NCBI GenBank assembly: GCA_044374195.1
Contig: JBILOY010000008.1
Span: 36,538-100,537 of the forward strand
Origin: CAIKZY01 sp044374195
GTDB lineage: Bacteria > Actinomycetota > Actinomycetes > S36-B12
Direction: 5' to 3'
Length of the DNA: 64,000 nucleotides
Shown one piece after another: positions 1 to 7,916 of this stretch. Within the stretch, counting starts at the first letter, position 1, and each line of letters opens with the position of its first letter. Under the pieces are notes generated by a model that was not told the origin of the DNA, ran no database searches, and was given only the letters and a program-made list of their open reading frames with translations. A program made the translations under genes and the position numbers.

Positions 1-374
1 ACTTCGCCGAGTTCATCGTTGCCGCGGATAACCCAATGACCGGTGCGAAGAATTCCGGAACGGCCGGACATCTGCTGCCAGCGGCTCTTGGCTGTCGCGG
101 CATCCTCCGGCTTTCCGTAGGCGACCCCGTCGATCTCGAGTACCGAATCACAGCCGATGACGATGATCTCGGCGTTGTCGCGAAACTCGGCTGCGACAGC
201 CAGAGCCTTCGCGCGCGCGAGTTCCAGGCAGAGTTCGGTGGGGGAGGCGTCTGGCATCGCGGTCTCGATGGCTCGCTCGTCGACGTCGCTGACTCGAATC
301 ACCGGGGAGATTCCGGCATCGGTCAGGAGCCGCTTGCGGGCAGGCGAGGCGGAGGCGAGGACGAGAGTGGGCAT
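1..374 (-). CDS. maf: Maf-like nucleotide pyrophosphatase (3' end outside window)
   Basis: Reading leftward from an ATG at 374, the frame stays open to the window edge (about 124 codons), so the C-terminal part is missing. The N-terminus carries the Maf hallmark LASASPARKRLL, then SDVDE, and the central GCDSVLEIDG and GKPED segments with the conserved Asp of the metal-dependent nucleoside-triphosphate pyrophosphatase site. Maf/YhdE proteins hydrolyse non-canonical or methylated NTPs to NMPs in the cytoplasm. The gene starts 2 bases after the accE stop and is the last visible member of an accD-accE-maf operon, the order found in mycobacteria (Rv3280-Rv3282). Family assignment is firm; the nucleotide preferred is not visible. 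Confidence 0.9.
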   Translation of the reverse strand, partial: MPTLVLASASPARKRLLTDAGISPVIRVSDVDERAIETAMPDASPTELCLELARAKALAVAAEFRDNAEIIVIGCDSVLEIDGVAYGKPEDAATAKSRWQQMSGRSGILRTGHWVIRGNDELGE

Positions 375-376
375 AT

Positions 377-598
377 CTAGCGCGGCAGGCTCGAGGCACG
401 CCACGAGCCGAAGCCCGCACCGAGCGACGGCCGGGTCTGGCGGCCCTTGCTGGCCCACAGACTCAGTCGCTGGGGCTTACTCGGCTTGCTCGAATCGGCG
501 CGTGCTGTCACGAGTGCGATGACGATCGCGAGTTCTTCGGGAGTGGGATCGCCGGAGACGACGCGAAGCAGGGGCAGGGTGCTCTCGTTGTCGGCCAT
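377..598 (-). CDS. accE: Acyl-CoA carboxylase epsilon subunit
   Basis: A 73-residue protein with the compact actinobacterial epsilon-subunit pattern: an N-terminal LLRVVSGDPTPEELAIVIAL stretch, then a basic middle segment and a tryptophan-containing C-terminus (SWRASSLPR). Epsilon subunits bridge the biotinylated alpha chain (AccA) and the carboxyltransferase beta chain (AccD) and raise activity of acetyl/propionyl-CoA carboxylase, feeding malonyl- or methylmalonyl-CoA to fatty acid synthesis. It lies 13 bases after accD and 2 bases before maf, so the three are probably co-transcribed. Similarity in this family is low apart from the GxPTxEExAA-like core, but the context makes the call secure. 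Confidence 0.9.
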   Translation of the reverse strand: MADNESTLPLLRVVSGDPTPEELAIVIALVTARADSSKPSKPQRLSLWASKGRQTRPSLGAGFGSWRASSLPR

Positions 599-611
599 TT
601 GTGCCTCCCGC

Positions 612-2207
612 TTACAGCGGGATGTTCCCGTGCTTCTTCGGGGGGCGCGTCTCGCGCTTGTTGCGCAGTGCGCGCAGCGCGCGGGTCACCATGGCGCGAG
701 TCTCATGCGGCAAGATCACGCGATCGATGTAGCCACGCTCGGCAGCCATGTACGGATTCGCCAGGGTGTCCTGGTACTCGTCGAGCAGGCGCACACGCTC
801 GGCATTTGGATCATCGGAAGCGGCGAGCTCCTTGCGGTACAAGATGTTGACCGCACCTTGGCCGCCCATGACCGCGATCTCGGCGGTCGGCCAGGCCAGG
901 TTGATGTCGGCACCTAGGTGCTTGGAGCCCATGACGTCATAGGCACCGCCGTAGGCCTTGCGCGTGATAACCGTGACGAGCGGAACAGTAGCCTCGGCGT
1001 AGGCGTAGATGAGCTTTGCGCCGCGACGGATGATGCCGTTCCACTCCTGATCGGTGCCCGGAAGGAAGCCCGGGACGTCGACCAGGGTGAGAACCGGAAT
1101 GTTGAACGCATCGCATGTGCGCACGAATCGCGCGGCCTTCTCCGACGCGTCGATGTCCAGAGTGCCGGCGAACTGCATCGGCTGGTTAGCGACGATGCCG
1201 ACCGAGCGACCCTCGATACGACCGAAGCCGCACAAGATGTTCGGGGCGAACAGCGGCTGAGTCTCGAGGAACTCGCCGTCGTCGAGCAGGTGCTCGATGA
1301 CGCGGTGCATGTCGTACGGCTGATTGGGGGAGTCGGGGATCAACGTGTCGAGCTCGAGATCTTCGTCGTTGACGTCGAGGTCGGACTCGATGTCGAAGAC
1401 CGGCGGCTCCTCGAGGTTATTGCTCGGTAGGTAGGAGAGCAGCGCGCGCAAATACTCGAACGCGTCCTCCTCATCGGTCGCCATGTAGTGAGCGACACCA
1501 TTCTTCGAGTTGTGCGTGCGTGCGCCGCCGAGCTCTTCGAATTCGACGTCCTCGCCTGTGACGCTCTTGATGACCTCAGGGCCGGTGATGAACATGTGCG
1601 AGGTCTTGTCGACCATCACGATGAAGTCGGTGATCGCGGGGGAGTACACCGCGCCGCCGGCGCATGGGCCGAGGATCAACGAGATCTGCGGGATGACGCC
1701 CGAGGCCTGCACATTGCGTCGGAAGATCTCGCCGTACTGCGCGAGGGAGACCACGCCTTCTTGGATTCGAGCACCGCCTGAGTCGTTGAGGCCGATGACC
1801 GGACAACCGGTCTTCATGGCGAAGTCCATGACCTTGACGATCTTCTCGCCGAACACCTCGCCGAGAGATCCGCCGAAGACGGTGAAGTCCTGGGCGAACA
1901 CGGCGACGGGGCGACCGTCGATGGTGCCGTAGCCGGTGATGACGCCGTCACCGAAGGGACGGTTCTTCTCCAGGCCGAAGTTATGCGAGCGGTGACGGGC
2001 CAGGCCGTCGAGCTGCTGGAAGGACTCCGGGTCGAGCAGGGCGTCGATGCGCTCCATGGCCGTCAACTTGCCCTTGGCATGCTGCTTGTCGATCGAATCG
2101 GCCCGGCGGTCCTGGGCCTCGGCGCGGCGGGCCTTCAGAACTTCTGCCTTGCCCTCGGTCGAGCGCTTGTCGATCACCGGGGTGTTGTCTTGTGCTGCCG
2201 CAGTCAT
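612..2207 (-). CDS. accD: Acyl-CoA (propionyl-/acetyl-CoA) carboxylase beta subunit
   Basis: A 531-residue carboxyltransferase of the biotin-dependent acyl-CoA carboxylases, the usual length of AccD5/PccB. The N-terminal crotonase-like half shows DSGGARIQEGV and GPCAGGAVYSPAITDF (oxyanion-hole glycines); the C-terminal half shows VDVPGFLPGTDQE and KAYGGAYDVMGSKHLGAD. It transfers the carboxyl group from biotin to propionyl- or acetyl-CoA. The ATG at 2207 is preceded by a strong GAGGAGG site. The biotin-carrying alpha chain is not in the window, but birA, which attaches the biotin, is divergently transcribed 35 bases away. Whether propionyl- or acetyl-CoA is preferred cannot be decided here. 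Confidence 0.95.
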   Translation of the reverse strand: MTAAAQDNTPVIDKRSTEGKAEVLKARRAEAQDRRADSIDKQHAKGKLTAMERIDALLDPESFQQLDGLARHRSHNFGLEKNRPFGDGVITGYGTIDGRPVAVFAQDFTVFGGSLGEVFGEKIVKVMDFAMKTGCPVIGLNDSGGARIQEGVVSLAQYGEIFRRNVQASGVIPQISLILGPCAGGAVYSPAITDFIVMVDKTSHMFITGPEVIKSVTGEDVEFEELGGARTHNSKNGVAHYMATDEEDAFEYLRALLSYLPSNNLEEPPVFDIESDLDVNDEDLELDTLIPDSPNQPYDMHRVIEHLLDDGEFLETQPLFAPNILCGFGRIEGRSVGIVANQPMQFAGTLDIDASEKAARFVRTCDAFNIPVLTLVDVPGFLPGTDQEWNGIIRRGAKLIYAYAEATVPLVTVITRKAYGGAYDVMGSKHLGADINLAWPTAEIAVMGGQGAVNILYRKELAASDDPNAERVRLLDEYQDTLANPYMAAERGYIDRVILPHETRAMVTRALRALRNKRETRPPKKHGNIPL

Positions 2208-2242
2208 GGGGGCCTCCTCGCCTGAGCTACCTTAACCAGGTG

Positions 2243-3031
2243 ATGACCCCCAGTTCTCGGTTACGGCTTTCCGCTGAGCGAATTGAGTTACTCATCACAC
2301 TTTCAAGTAACTCATGGCCAGCACCGGAACTCGTGGACGAAGTGGACTCCACCAATCGCCTCCTTGCTGAGCGCTCGGATGACCGTGAGGGCACGGCGAT
2401 CGTGGCCGAGATCCAGACCGCTGGTCGGGGCCGCCTCGGCCGTACCTGGGAGAGCCCGTGGGGCTCAGGTGTGTGGATGTCCGTGCTTGTGCGGCCGGCC
2501 GACCAGCCACGCTCCTCCTGGGCCTGGCTGCCCCTGATCACCGCCTTGGCGGTCAGGGATGCACTGACTACCGCGTGCGGCCTCACGTGCGGCCTTAAAT
2601 GGCCAAATGACCTGGTCAGCGAGGGTGATGAGGTGCGCAAGCTCGGCGGAATCCTGGTCGAGGTCGTGGGACCAGAAGCCGTAATTCTGGGGATCGGCGT
2701 GAATATGAGCTTGGTTCAGGAGGAACTGCCAACCCCGGCGGCGACCTCCGTGTTCCTCGAGGGTGGCGAGCCTGACCGCGAAGCCTTCGTGGTGGCCCTT
2801 CAGGGGGCCCTCGAGTCTCGCCTGGCGGCCTGGCGGGCCGGTGAGTCGCCCATCGACGACTACCGATCCGCCTGCGTCACGGTGGGCCGCCAGGTCTGCG
2901 TGCACCTACCCGATGGCACCGAGTTGGTCGGAATAGCCGAGGGCATTGCCGATGACGGTCGTCTGATGGTCAGTCACCAGGGAAACACTGTCATCGTCGC
3001 CGCCGGCGACGTCATTCATGCAACGATCTGA
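2243..3031 (+). CDS. birA: Biotin--[acetyl-CoA-carboxylase] ligase
   Basis: A class I biotin protein ligase (262 residues) without a DNA-binding N-terminus. It contains EVDSTNRL (about residues 33-40), the biotinyl-5'-AMP loop GRGRLGR (61-67), KWPND (119-123) and GGILVE (135-140), followed by a small C-terminal beta domain. It activates biotin with ATP and transfers it to the carrier lysine of acyl-CoA carboxylase. I chose the ATG at 2243, since an in-frame start at 2192 would run into the oppositely oriented accD. Lack of the helix-turn-helix means it should not act as a biotin-operon repressor. It heads a rightward run birA - PH protein - purK - purE. Confidence 0.93.
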   Translation: MTPSSRLRLSAERIELLITLSSNSWPAPELVDEVDSTNRLLAERSDDREGTAIVAEIQTAGRGRLGRTWESPWGSGVWMSVLVRPADQPRSSWAWLPLITALAVRDALTTACGLTCGLKWPNDLVSEGDEVRKLGGILVEVVGPEAVILGIGVNMSLVQEELPTPAATSVFLEGGEPDREAFVVALQGALESRLAAWRAGESPIDDYRSACVTVGRQVCVHLPDGTELVGIAEGIADDGRLMVSHQGNTVIVAAGDVIHATI

Positions 3032-3033
3032 CC

Positions 3034-3570
3034 ATGGCCTACCCCACCAAGTTGCTGTCACCTGACGAGACGATCAAGTTCGAGACCAAGCCGCATTGGC
3101 GCGCTCTGATCGCTCCCGCGGTGGTGCTGCTCTTCACCGTCTTCGGATTCGCCCTGCTCTTCACCTGGGCCGTGAGCCAAAGTGACTGGCTGAGCTGGCT
3201 TCGCTGGGTGATCCTTGCCGCTGCCATCGTGATCTTGATCCTGTGGGCCATCGGGCCATTCCTGCGCTGGCTGACCACCGACTACGTCTTCACCGATCGT
3301 CGTGTCATCACGCGTATGGGAATCATCACCAAGCGAGGTCGTGACGTACCGCTCTCGAAGATCAACAATGTTTCCTTCGTCGTGCCTGCACTCGGTCGCA
3401 TCCTCAACTACGGCGAGCTGCAGATCCAGTCCGCAGGCGAGAACGAGGGACTCACCATCCGCGACGTGCCCAACGTCGAGGAGATCCAGCGCGACGTTTA
3501 CCAGTTCATCGAGGCTGATGACGCTCGTCGTCGCAGCGGCGGCCCCTCACTCTCGACCGACGGCACCTGA
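3034..3570 (+). CDS. Membrane protein with bacterial PH (bPH2) domain
   Basis: A 178-residue protein with two hydrophobic segments (roughly residues 26-48 and 57-77) followed by a bacterial pleckstrin-homology domain of the YdbS/YdbT type, seen in YVFTDRRVITRMGIITK and DVPLSKINNVSF (about 84-155). The TDRRV...G...R....PL.KI pattern is diagnostic for bPH_2. The gene starts 2 bases after birA and precedes purK, the place occupied by Rv3278c in M. tuberculosis, so the neighbourhood is ancestral. The function of these proteins is not established. The domain presumably faces the cytoplasm, next to the membrane. Confidence 0.85.
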   Translation: MAYPTKLLSPDETIKFETKPHWRALIAPAVVLLFTVFGFALLFTWAVSQSDWLSWLRWVILAAAIVILILWAIGPFLRWLTTDYVFTDRRVITRMGIITKRGRDVPLSKINNVSFVVPALGRILNYGELQIQSAGENEGLTIRDVPNVEEIQRDVYQFIEADDARRRSGGPSLSTDGT

Positions 3571-3598
3571 TCCTCATTGCGGCCGATAGCCTTGCCCA

Positions 3599-4759
3599 GT
3601 GAGTGAGCAGGTGGATCCCGCGCCCCGCGTCGGCATGGTCGGCGGTGGCCAGTTGGCCCGTATGTCGGCAGCCCCTGCAGCCGCACTCGGCATTGGCTTT
3701 CGCGTCCTTGCGGCATCCGAGAACGAGTCCGCAGCACAGGTAGTCAATGACGTTTTCCTGGGTTCACATGATTGCCTCGATGACCTTTTGGGCTTCGCTC
3801 GCGGTCTTGATGTGATCACCTTCGACCACGAGCATGTTCCGCCCGCGTATCTCGAGCAGCTTGAGGCAATGGGTGTAGCCGTACGCCCTGGCCCCTCCGC
3901 TCTCTTCCACGCGCAGGACAAGCTGCACATGCGCCGCGCATTGAGCGATGCGGGCATTCCCTGCCCGGCGTGGGCCGAGGTGCATGACCTGCGCGGAGTA
4001 GCTGACTTCGCCGAGATCGTCGGTTGGCCGATGGTGCTCAAGACTTCGCGCGGCGGTTATGACGGTAAGGGTGTGTGGGTTGTCGACTCGCTCGACGAAG
4101 CCGAAAAAGTCATCGCGCTTCCACTTCCGACAGGGGCCGCGTGGCTCGCCGAGCAGTGCATCGATTTCGTGCAAGAACTCTCTGCGCAGGTCGCGCGCTC
4201 ACCACACGGCCAGGCGGTTGCCTACCCGATCGTGCGCACCGTGCAGGCCAATGGCATCTGCGCAGAGGTCATCGCTCCGGCCCCTGGCCTACTGAATGAG
4301 CGTGCCGTACAGGCACAGCGAATCGCACTGCAGATCGCCCAGGATTTAAATGTCACCGGCATGCTCGCCGTTGAGTTGTTCGATGACGGCCACGACCTTT
4401 ACGTGAATGAGCTGGCGATGCGCCCGCACAACTCCGGTCACTGGAGCATCGAGGGTGCCGTCACGAGCCAGTTCGAGAACCACCTACGAGCTGTACTGGA
4501 CCTTCCGTTGGGTAGTCCCGCGATGAAGACGGAGTGCGCAGTGATGGTGAACATCCTCGGTGGCGATGTCGGCGACCTCTACTCGGCCTACAAGCACGTG
4601 ATGGCGCGCGACCCGGGCCTGAAGGTGCACCTCTACGGGAAGGCGGTGCGGCCCGGCCGCAAGGTTGGTCACGTCACGGTGCTCGGCAACGACCTCGACG
4701 ACCTCCTGGCCAGGGGCCGTCACGCAGCCGATTACTTCTCGGGCAGAATTGATGAGTAG
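3599..4759 (+). CDS. purK: 5-(carboxyamino)imidazole ribonucleotide synthase
   Basis: A 386-residue ATP-grasp enzyme starting with GTG at 3599. The N-terminal GMVGGGQLARM motif, ITFDHEHVP, GWPMVLKTSRGGYDGKG (ATP-grasp lysine and glycine loop) and ELAMRPHNSGHW near the metal/ATP site identify PurK. It carboxylates AIR with bicarbonate and ATP to N5-CAIR in de novo purine synthesis; the product goes directly to PurE. Its stop codon is overlapped by a possible upstream ATG of purE, so the pair is translationally linked or nearly so. Length is as expected for the family. Confidence 0.96.
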   Translation: MSEQVDPAPRVGMVGGGQLARMSAAPAAALGIGFRVLAASENESAAQVVNDVFLGSHDCLDDLLGFARGLDVITFDHEHVPPAYLEQLEAMGVAVRPGPSALFHAQDKLHMRRALSDAGIPCPAWAEVHDLRGVADFAEIVGWPMVLKTSRGGYDGKGVWVVDSLDEAEKVIALPLPTGAAWLAEQCIDFVQELSAQVARSPHGQAVAYPIVRTVQANGICAEVIAPAPGLLNERAVQAQRIALQIAQDLNVTGMLAVELFDDGHDLYVNELAMRPHNSGHWSIEGAVTSQFENHLRAVLDLPLGSPAMKTECAVMVNILGGDVGDLYSAYKHVMARDPGLKVHLYGKAVRPGRKVGHVTVLGNDLDDLLARGRHAADYFSGRIDE

Positions 4760-4778
4760 TCATCCGACGGGAGATCCC

Positions 4779-5285
4779 ATGAGCGGTACCACCTCTTCAG
4801 CAGGCGCACCCCTCGTGGGCATCGTCATGGGCAGCGACTCCGACTGGCCGGTGATGCAGGCCGCTGCGGCCGCCCTCGAGGAATTCGGTATTGCGTTCGA
4901 GACAGGCGTTGTCTCCGCGCACCGCATGCCCCAGGAAATGGTCGACTACGGGACCTCTGCCGTGGCTCGCGGGCTCAAGGTGATCATTGCCGGCGCTGGT
5001 GGTGCTGCTCATCTGCCGGGCATGCTCGCCGCACTGACGCCTATTCCTGTCATCGGCGTGCCCGTGGCTGTGGGCACCCTCGATGGTATGGACTCCCTGC
5101 TCTCGATCGTGCAGATGCCAGCGGGTGTTCCGGTCGCGACTGTTGCCATTGGCAACGCGCGCAATGCGGGCCTGCTTGCTGCGCGCATTCTCGGTGTCGC
5201 CGACGACGACCTTCGCGATGACATGGTGACCTTCCAGGCCGATCTCAATGCCACAGCGAAGGCCAAGGGCCAGAACCTCAAGTAG
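4779..5285 (+). CDS. purE: N5-carboxyaminoimidazole ribonucleotide mutase
   Basis: Class I PurE of 168 residues. Diagnostic segments are GIVMGSDSDWPVM near the N-terminus, VVSAHRMPQEM, and AGAGGAAHLPGMLAA, with the conserved histidine and Ser-Asp substrate-binding residues. It converts N5-CAIR to 4-carboxy-AIR in purine synthesis. I chose the ATG at 4779, which follows GGGAG at a 5-base spacing; an earlier in-frame ATG at 4752 overlaps the purK stop and would add nine residues. Downstream, an 8-bp-stem hairpin separates it from the convergent ugd. Confidence 0.95.
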   Translation: MSGTTSSAGAPLVGIVMGSDSDWPVMQAAAAALEEFGIAFETGVVSAHRMPQEMVDYGTSAVARGLKVIIAGAGGAAHLPGMLAALTPIPVIGVPVAVGTLDGMDSLLSIVQMPAGVPVATVAIGNARNAGLLAARILGVADDDLRDDMVTFQADLNATAKAKGQNLK

Positions 5286-5286
5286 T

Positions 5287-5307
5287 TCGCACGAACGTAT
5301 CGTGCGA
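5287..5307. terminator. Hairpin between convergent purE and ugd
   Basis: A perfect inverted repeat, TCGCACGA - 5-base loop - TCGTGCGA, starts 2 bases after the purE stop and sits 9 bases from the ugd stop. There is no clear U-tract on either side, so termination on both strands is inferred from the position and stem strength only. Confidence 0.55.
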
Positions 5308-5315
5308 GTGCCGAA

Positions 5316-6629
5316 TCAGGCGGTCGGACGACCGAGTGCTCGGTAACTCCAGCCGGCTGCGCGCCACTGCGCGGGGTCGAGGGTGTTGCGGGCATCGATC
5401 ACATGGAGGGTGGTGGCGATAGCAGCGACCTTGGCCGGGTCAAGCTCACGGTACTCACGCCACTCGGTGAGGTGCAGCACTAGCTCGGCGTCGGCGAGGG
5501 CTGTCATCACGTCTTGCTCGTAGCTGAGCTTCGGATAGATGCGTGCCGCATTGGCAAGGGCCTTGGGGTCATGAACGGTGACGTTGCCACCCTCATTATG
5601 AATAGTTGCCGCTACGGCAAGCGACGGTGAGTCACGCACGTCATCACTGTCGGGCTTGAATGCAGCGCCAAGTACGACAACCTTCTTGCCATCAAAGCTT
5701 CCGCCCACTGCAGCGCGAGCAAGGTCGACGGTGTGAGAGCGACGGCGCAAGTTGATCTGGTCGACCTCGCGCAGGAAGGTAAGTGCCTCCTCAGCGCCAA
5801 TCTCGCCGGCACGAGCCATGAATGCCCGGATGTCCTTGGGCAGGCAGCCGCCGCCGAAGCCGAGCCCGGCAGCCAGGAAACGATTACCGATGCGTGGGTC
5901 GTATCCGATTGCCTCGGCAAGCTTGGTGACATCGGCGCCGGCTGCCTCGCAGACCTCGGCCATTGCGTTGATGAAGGAGATCTTGGTTGCCAGGAACGAG
6001 TTCGCCGCGACCTTGACCAATTCGGCTGTCGGGAAATCGGTGACCAGGAACGGGATGCCCTCGGCAAGAAGTGGTGCGTAGACCTCGCGGAGAATTCGCT
6101 CGCTGCGCTCGGATCGCACGCCGACCACGAGTCGATCCGGATGCAAGGTGTCCTCGACCGCGAAGCCCTCGCGCAAGAACTCGGGATTCCAGGCAACCTC
6201 CACGCCTTCGACCGAAGCGAGATTCGCTGCAATGGTGTCAGCGGAACCCACGGGCACGGTGGACTTGCCCACCACGAGATCGCCCGACTTCAGGTGCGGA
6301 GTCAAGGCTGCGACAGAGCCGAAGACCTGGGTCATGTCAGCGGCGTGTGAGCCTGCCTGTTGCGGCGTGCCCACGCAGATGAAGTGGACGTCGGCAAAGG
6401 CGCCAGCTTCCGCAAGACTGGTCGTGAATCTGAGTCGCCCGGCCTCGATATTGCGCGCGAGTACTTCGTCGAGCCCTGGCTCGTAGAAGGGCACGCGACC
6501 GCTCTGGAGCAACTCGACCTTGGCGGGGTCGACGTCAACACCGATCACCTCGAAACCGAGTTCAGCCATGCAGGCCGCATGGGTTGCGCCGAGGTAGCCG
6601 GTGCCGATGACAGACAGACGATGGGCCAT
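5316..6629 (-). CDS. ugd: UDP-glucose 6-dehydrogenase
   Basis: A 437-residue UDP-glucose/GDP-mannose dehydrogenase. It has the N-terminal Rossmann motif VIGTGYLG, CVGTPQ, KSTVPVG, the catalytic cysteine in GFGGGCLPKD (Cys262), and the C-terminal UDP-binding domain with LGAAFKPDSDDVRDSPS. It oxidises UDP-glucose twice with NAD+ to UDP-glucuronate, a precursor of acidic surface polysaccharides. It lies in opposite orientation between purE and the acyl-CoA dehydrogenase, where mycobacteria have no such gene, so it is an insertion into the ancestral cluster. A glycosyltransferase operon begins 1.3 kb away, which suggests glucuronic acid in that polymer. Confidence 0.93.
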   Translation of the reverse strand: MAHRLSVIGTGYLGATHAACMAELGFEVIGVDVDPAKVELLQSGRVPFYEPGLDEVLARNIEAGRLRFTTSLAEAGAFADVHFICVGTPQQAGSHAADMTQVFGSVAALTPHLKSGDLVVGKSTVPVGSADTIAANLASVEGVEVAWNPEFLREGFAVEDTLHPDRLVVGVRSERSERILREVYAPLLAEGIPFLVTDFPTAELVKVAANSFLATKISFINAMAEVCEAAGADVTKLAEAIGYDPRIGNRFLAAGLGFGGGCLPKDIRAFMARAGEIGAEEALTFLREVDQINLRRRSHTVDLARAAVGGSFDGKKVVVLGAAFKPDSDDVRDSPSLAVAATIHNEGGNVTVHDPKALANAARIYPKLSYEQDVMTALADAELVLHLTEWREYRELDPAKVAAIATTLHVIDARNTLDPAQWRAAGWSYRALGRPTA

Positions 6630-6717
6630 GCCAGAAGGCTATCGGGAGCAGTGCCCTGACCCGAACGTCTACGCTAAGTGAGTAACTGTGGTGTCTGACA
6701 AGTTTTTGAGGAGCATT

Positions 6718-7893
6718 GTGGGCCTGGCCGTCAATCCGGACTTCAACTTTTTCGCCCTGCCGGAAGAGCATCAGGCCCTGCGTGAGGCGGTGGCGCAATT
6801 CGCTGACGAGAAGGTGGCACCTCGTGCCGCTGAGATCGACGAGACCGGGATCTTCCCGCGCGATGTGTACGACGCCCTCGTGGCCGCTGACTTCCATGCA
6901 ATTCACATCCCCGAGCAGTTCGGCGGTCAAGGTGGCGACGCGCTGGCGGCCTGCCTGGTGATCGAGGAACTGTCACGGGTGTGCGCATCGACCAGCCTCA
7001 TCCCCGCAGTCAACAAGCTCGGCACATTGCCGCTGATGATCGCCGGCGATGACGACCTCCTCCAGCGTTACTTGCCTCTGGTCGCCTCGGGCGAGGCGAT
7101 GGTTTCGTACGCACTCAGTGAGCGCGAGGCAGGAAGTGATGCGGCCTCGATGACAACCCGTGCCGTGGCCGATGGTGATGCGTGGGTACTCAATGGTCAA
7201 AAGAGCTGGATCAGCAACGCCGGTGAGTCGTCGTATTACACCGTCATGGCCGTCACAGACCCGTCGGCTGGCGCGCGCGGAATCTCGGCATTCGTCGTGC
7301 ACGGAGATGACGAGGGATTCTCACTCGGTACGCCCGAGCGCAAGCTCGGCATCCACGGGTCGCCGACTCGCGAGATCTTGTTCGACAACTGCCGGATTCC
7401 CGCCAACCGCATCGTCGGTGAGCCCGGTACCGGCTTCAAAACTGCGATGAGCACGCTCGATCACACTCGCATCACGATCGGGGCCCAGGCACTGGGCATC
7501 GCGCAGGGCGCACTCAACGTCGCCCTGGCCTACGCCAAGGATCGCCAGCAGTTCGGTAAGTCCATCTCCTCATTCCAGGCGATCCAGTTCATGCTCGCCG
7601 ACATGGCCATGAAGATCGAAGCAGCGCGTCAGTTGGTCTACGCAGCAGCGGCCAAGAGTGAGCGTGGGGATGCCGACCTGACCTTCTTCGGCGCAGCAGC
7701 CAAGTGCTTCGCCTCTGACGTCGCGATGGAGGTCACGACCGACGCCGTTCAGGTGCTGGGCGGTGCGGGCTACACCCGTGATTGGCCCGTTGAGCGATAC
7801 ATGCGTGATGCCAAGATCACCCAGATCTACGAGGGCACCAATCAGGTCCAACGAATCGTCATGGCGAAGCAGTTGCTGTCCCGCATGAACTAA
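6718..7893 (+). CDS. Acyl-CoA dehydrogenase (FadE25-like)
   Basis: A flavin-dependent acyl-CoA dehydrogenase of 391 residues. It shows the FAD/substrate segments YALSEREAGSD and WISNAGE, and the C-terminal catalytic-base motif IYEGTNQVQRIVMAKQLL, where the Glu of YEGTNQ is the base in short- and branched-chain members. It makes 2-enoyl-CoA and passes electrons to ETF. I chose the GTG at 6718, preceded by GAGGAG; an upstream in-frame GTG at 6688 has no comparable site. The position beside purE matches fadE25 (Rv3274c) of M. tuberculosis. Chain-length preference is not visible. Confidence 0.92.
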   Translation: MGLAVNPDFNFFALPEEHQALREAVAQFADEKVAPRAAEIDETGIFPRDVYDALVAADFHAIHIPEQFGGQGGDALAACLVIEELSRVCASTSLIPAVNKLGTLPLMIAGDDDLLQRYLPLVASGEAMVSYALSEREAGSDAASMTTRAVADGDAWVLNGQKSWISNAGESSYYTVMAVTDPSAGARGISAFVVHGDDEGFSLGTPERKLGIHGSPTREILFDNCRIPANRIVGEPGTGFKTAMSTLDHTRITIGAQALGIAQGALNVALAYAKDRQQFGKSISSFQAIQFMLADMAMKIEAARQLVYAAAAKSERGDADLTFFGAAAKCFASDVAMEVTTDAVQVLGGAGYTRDWPVERYMRDAKITQIYEGTNQVQRIVMAKQLLSRMN

Positions 7894-7916
7894 GGCGCCG
7901 CCGTTACAGTGAACCC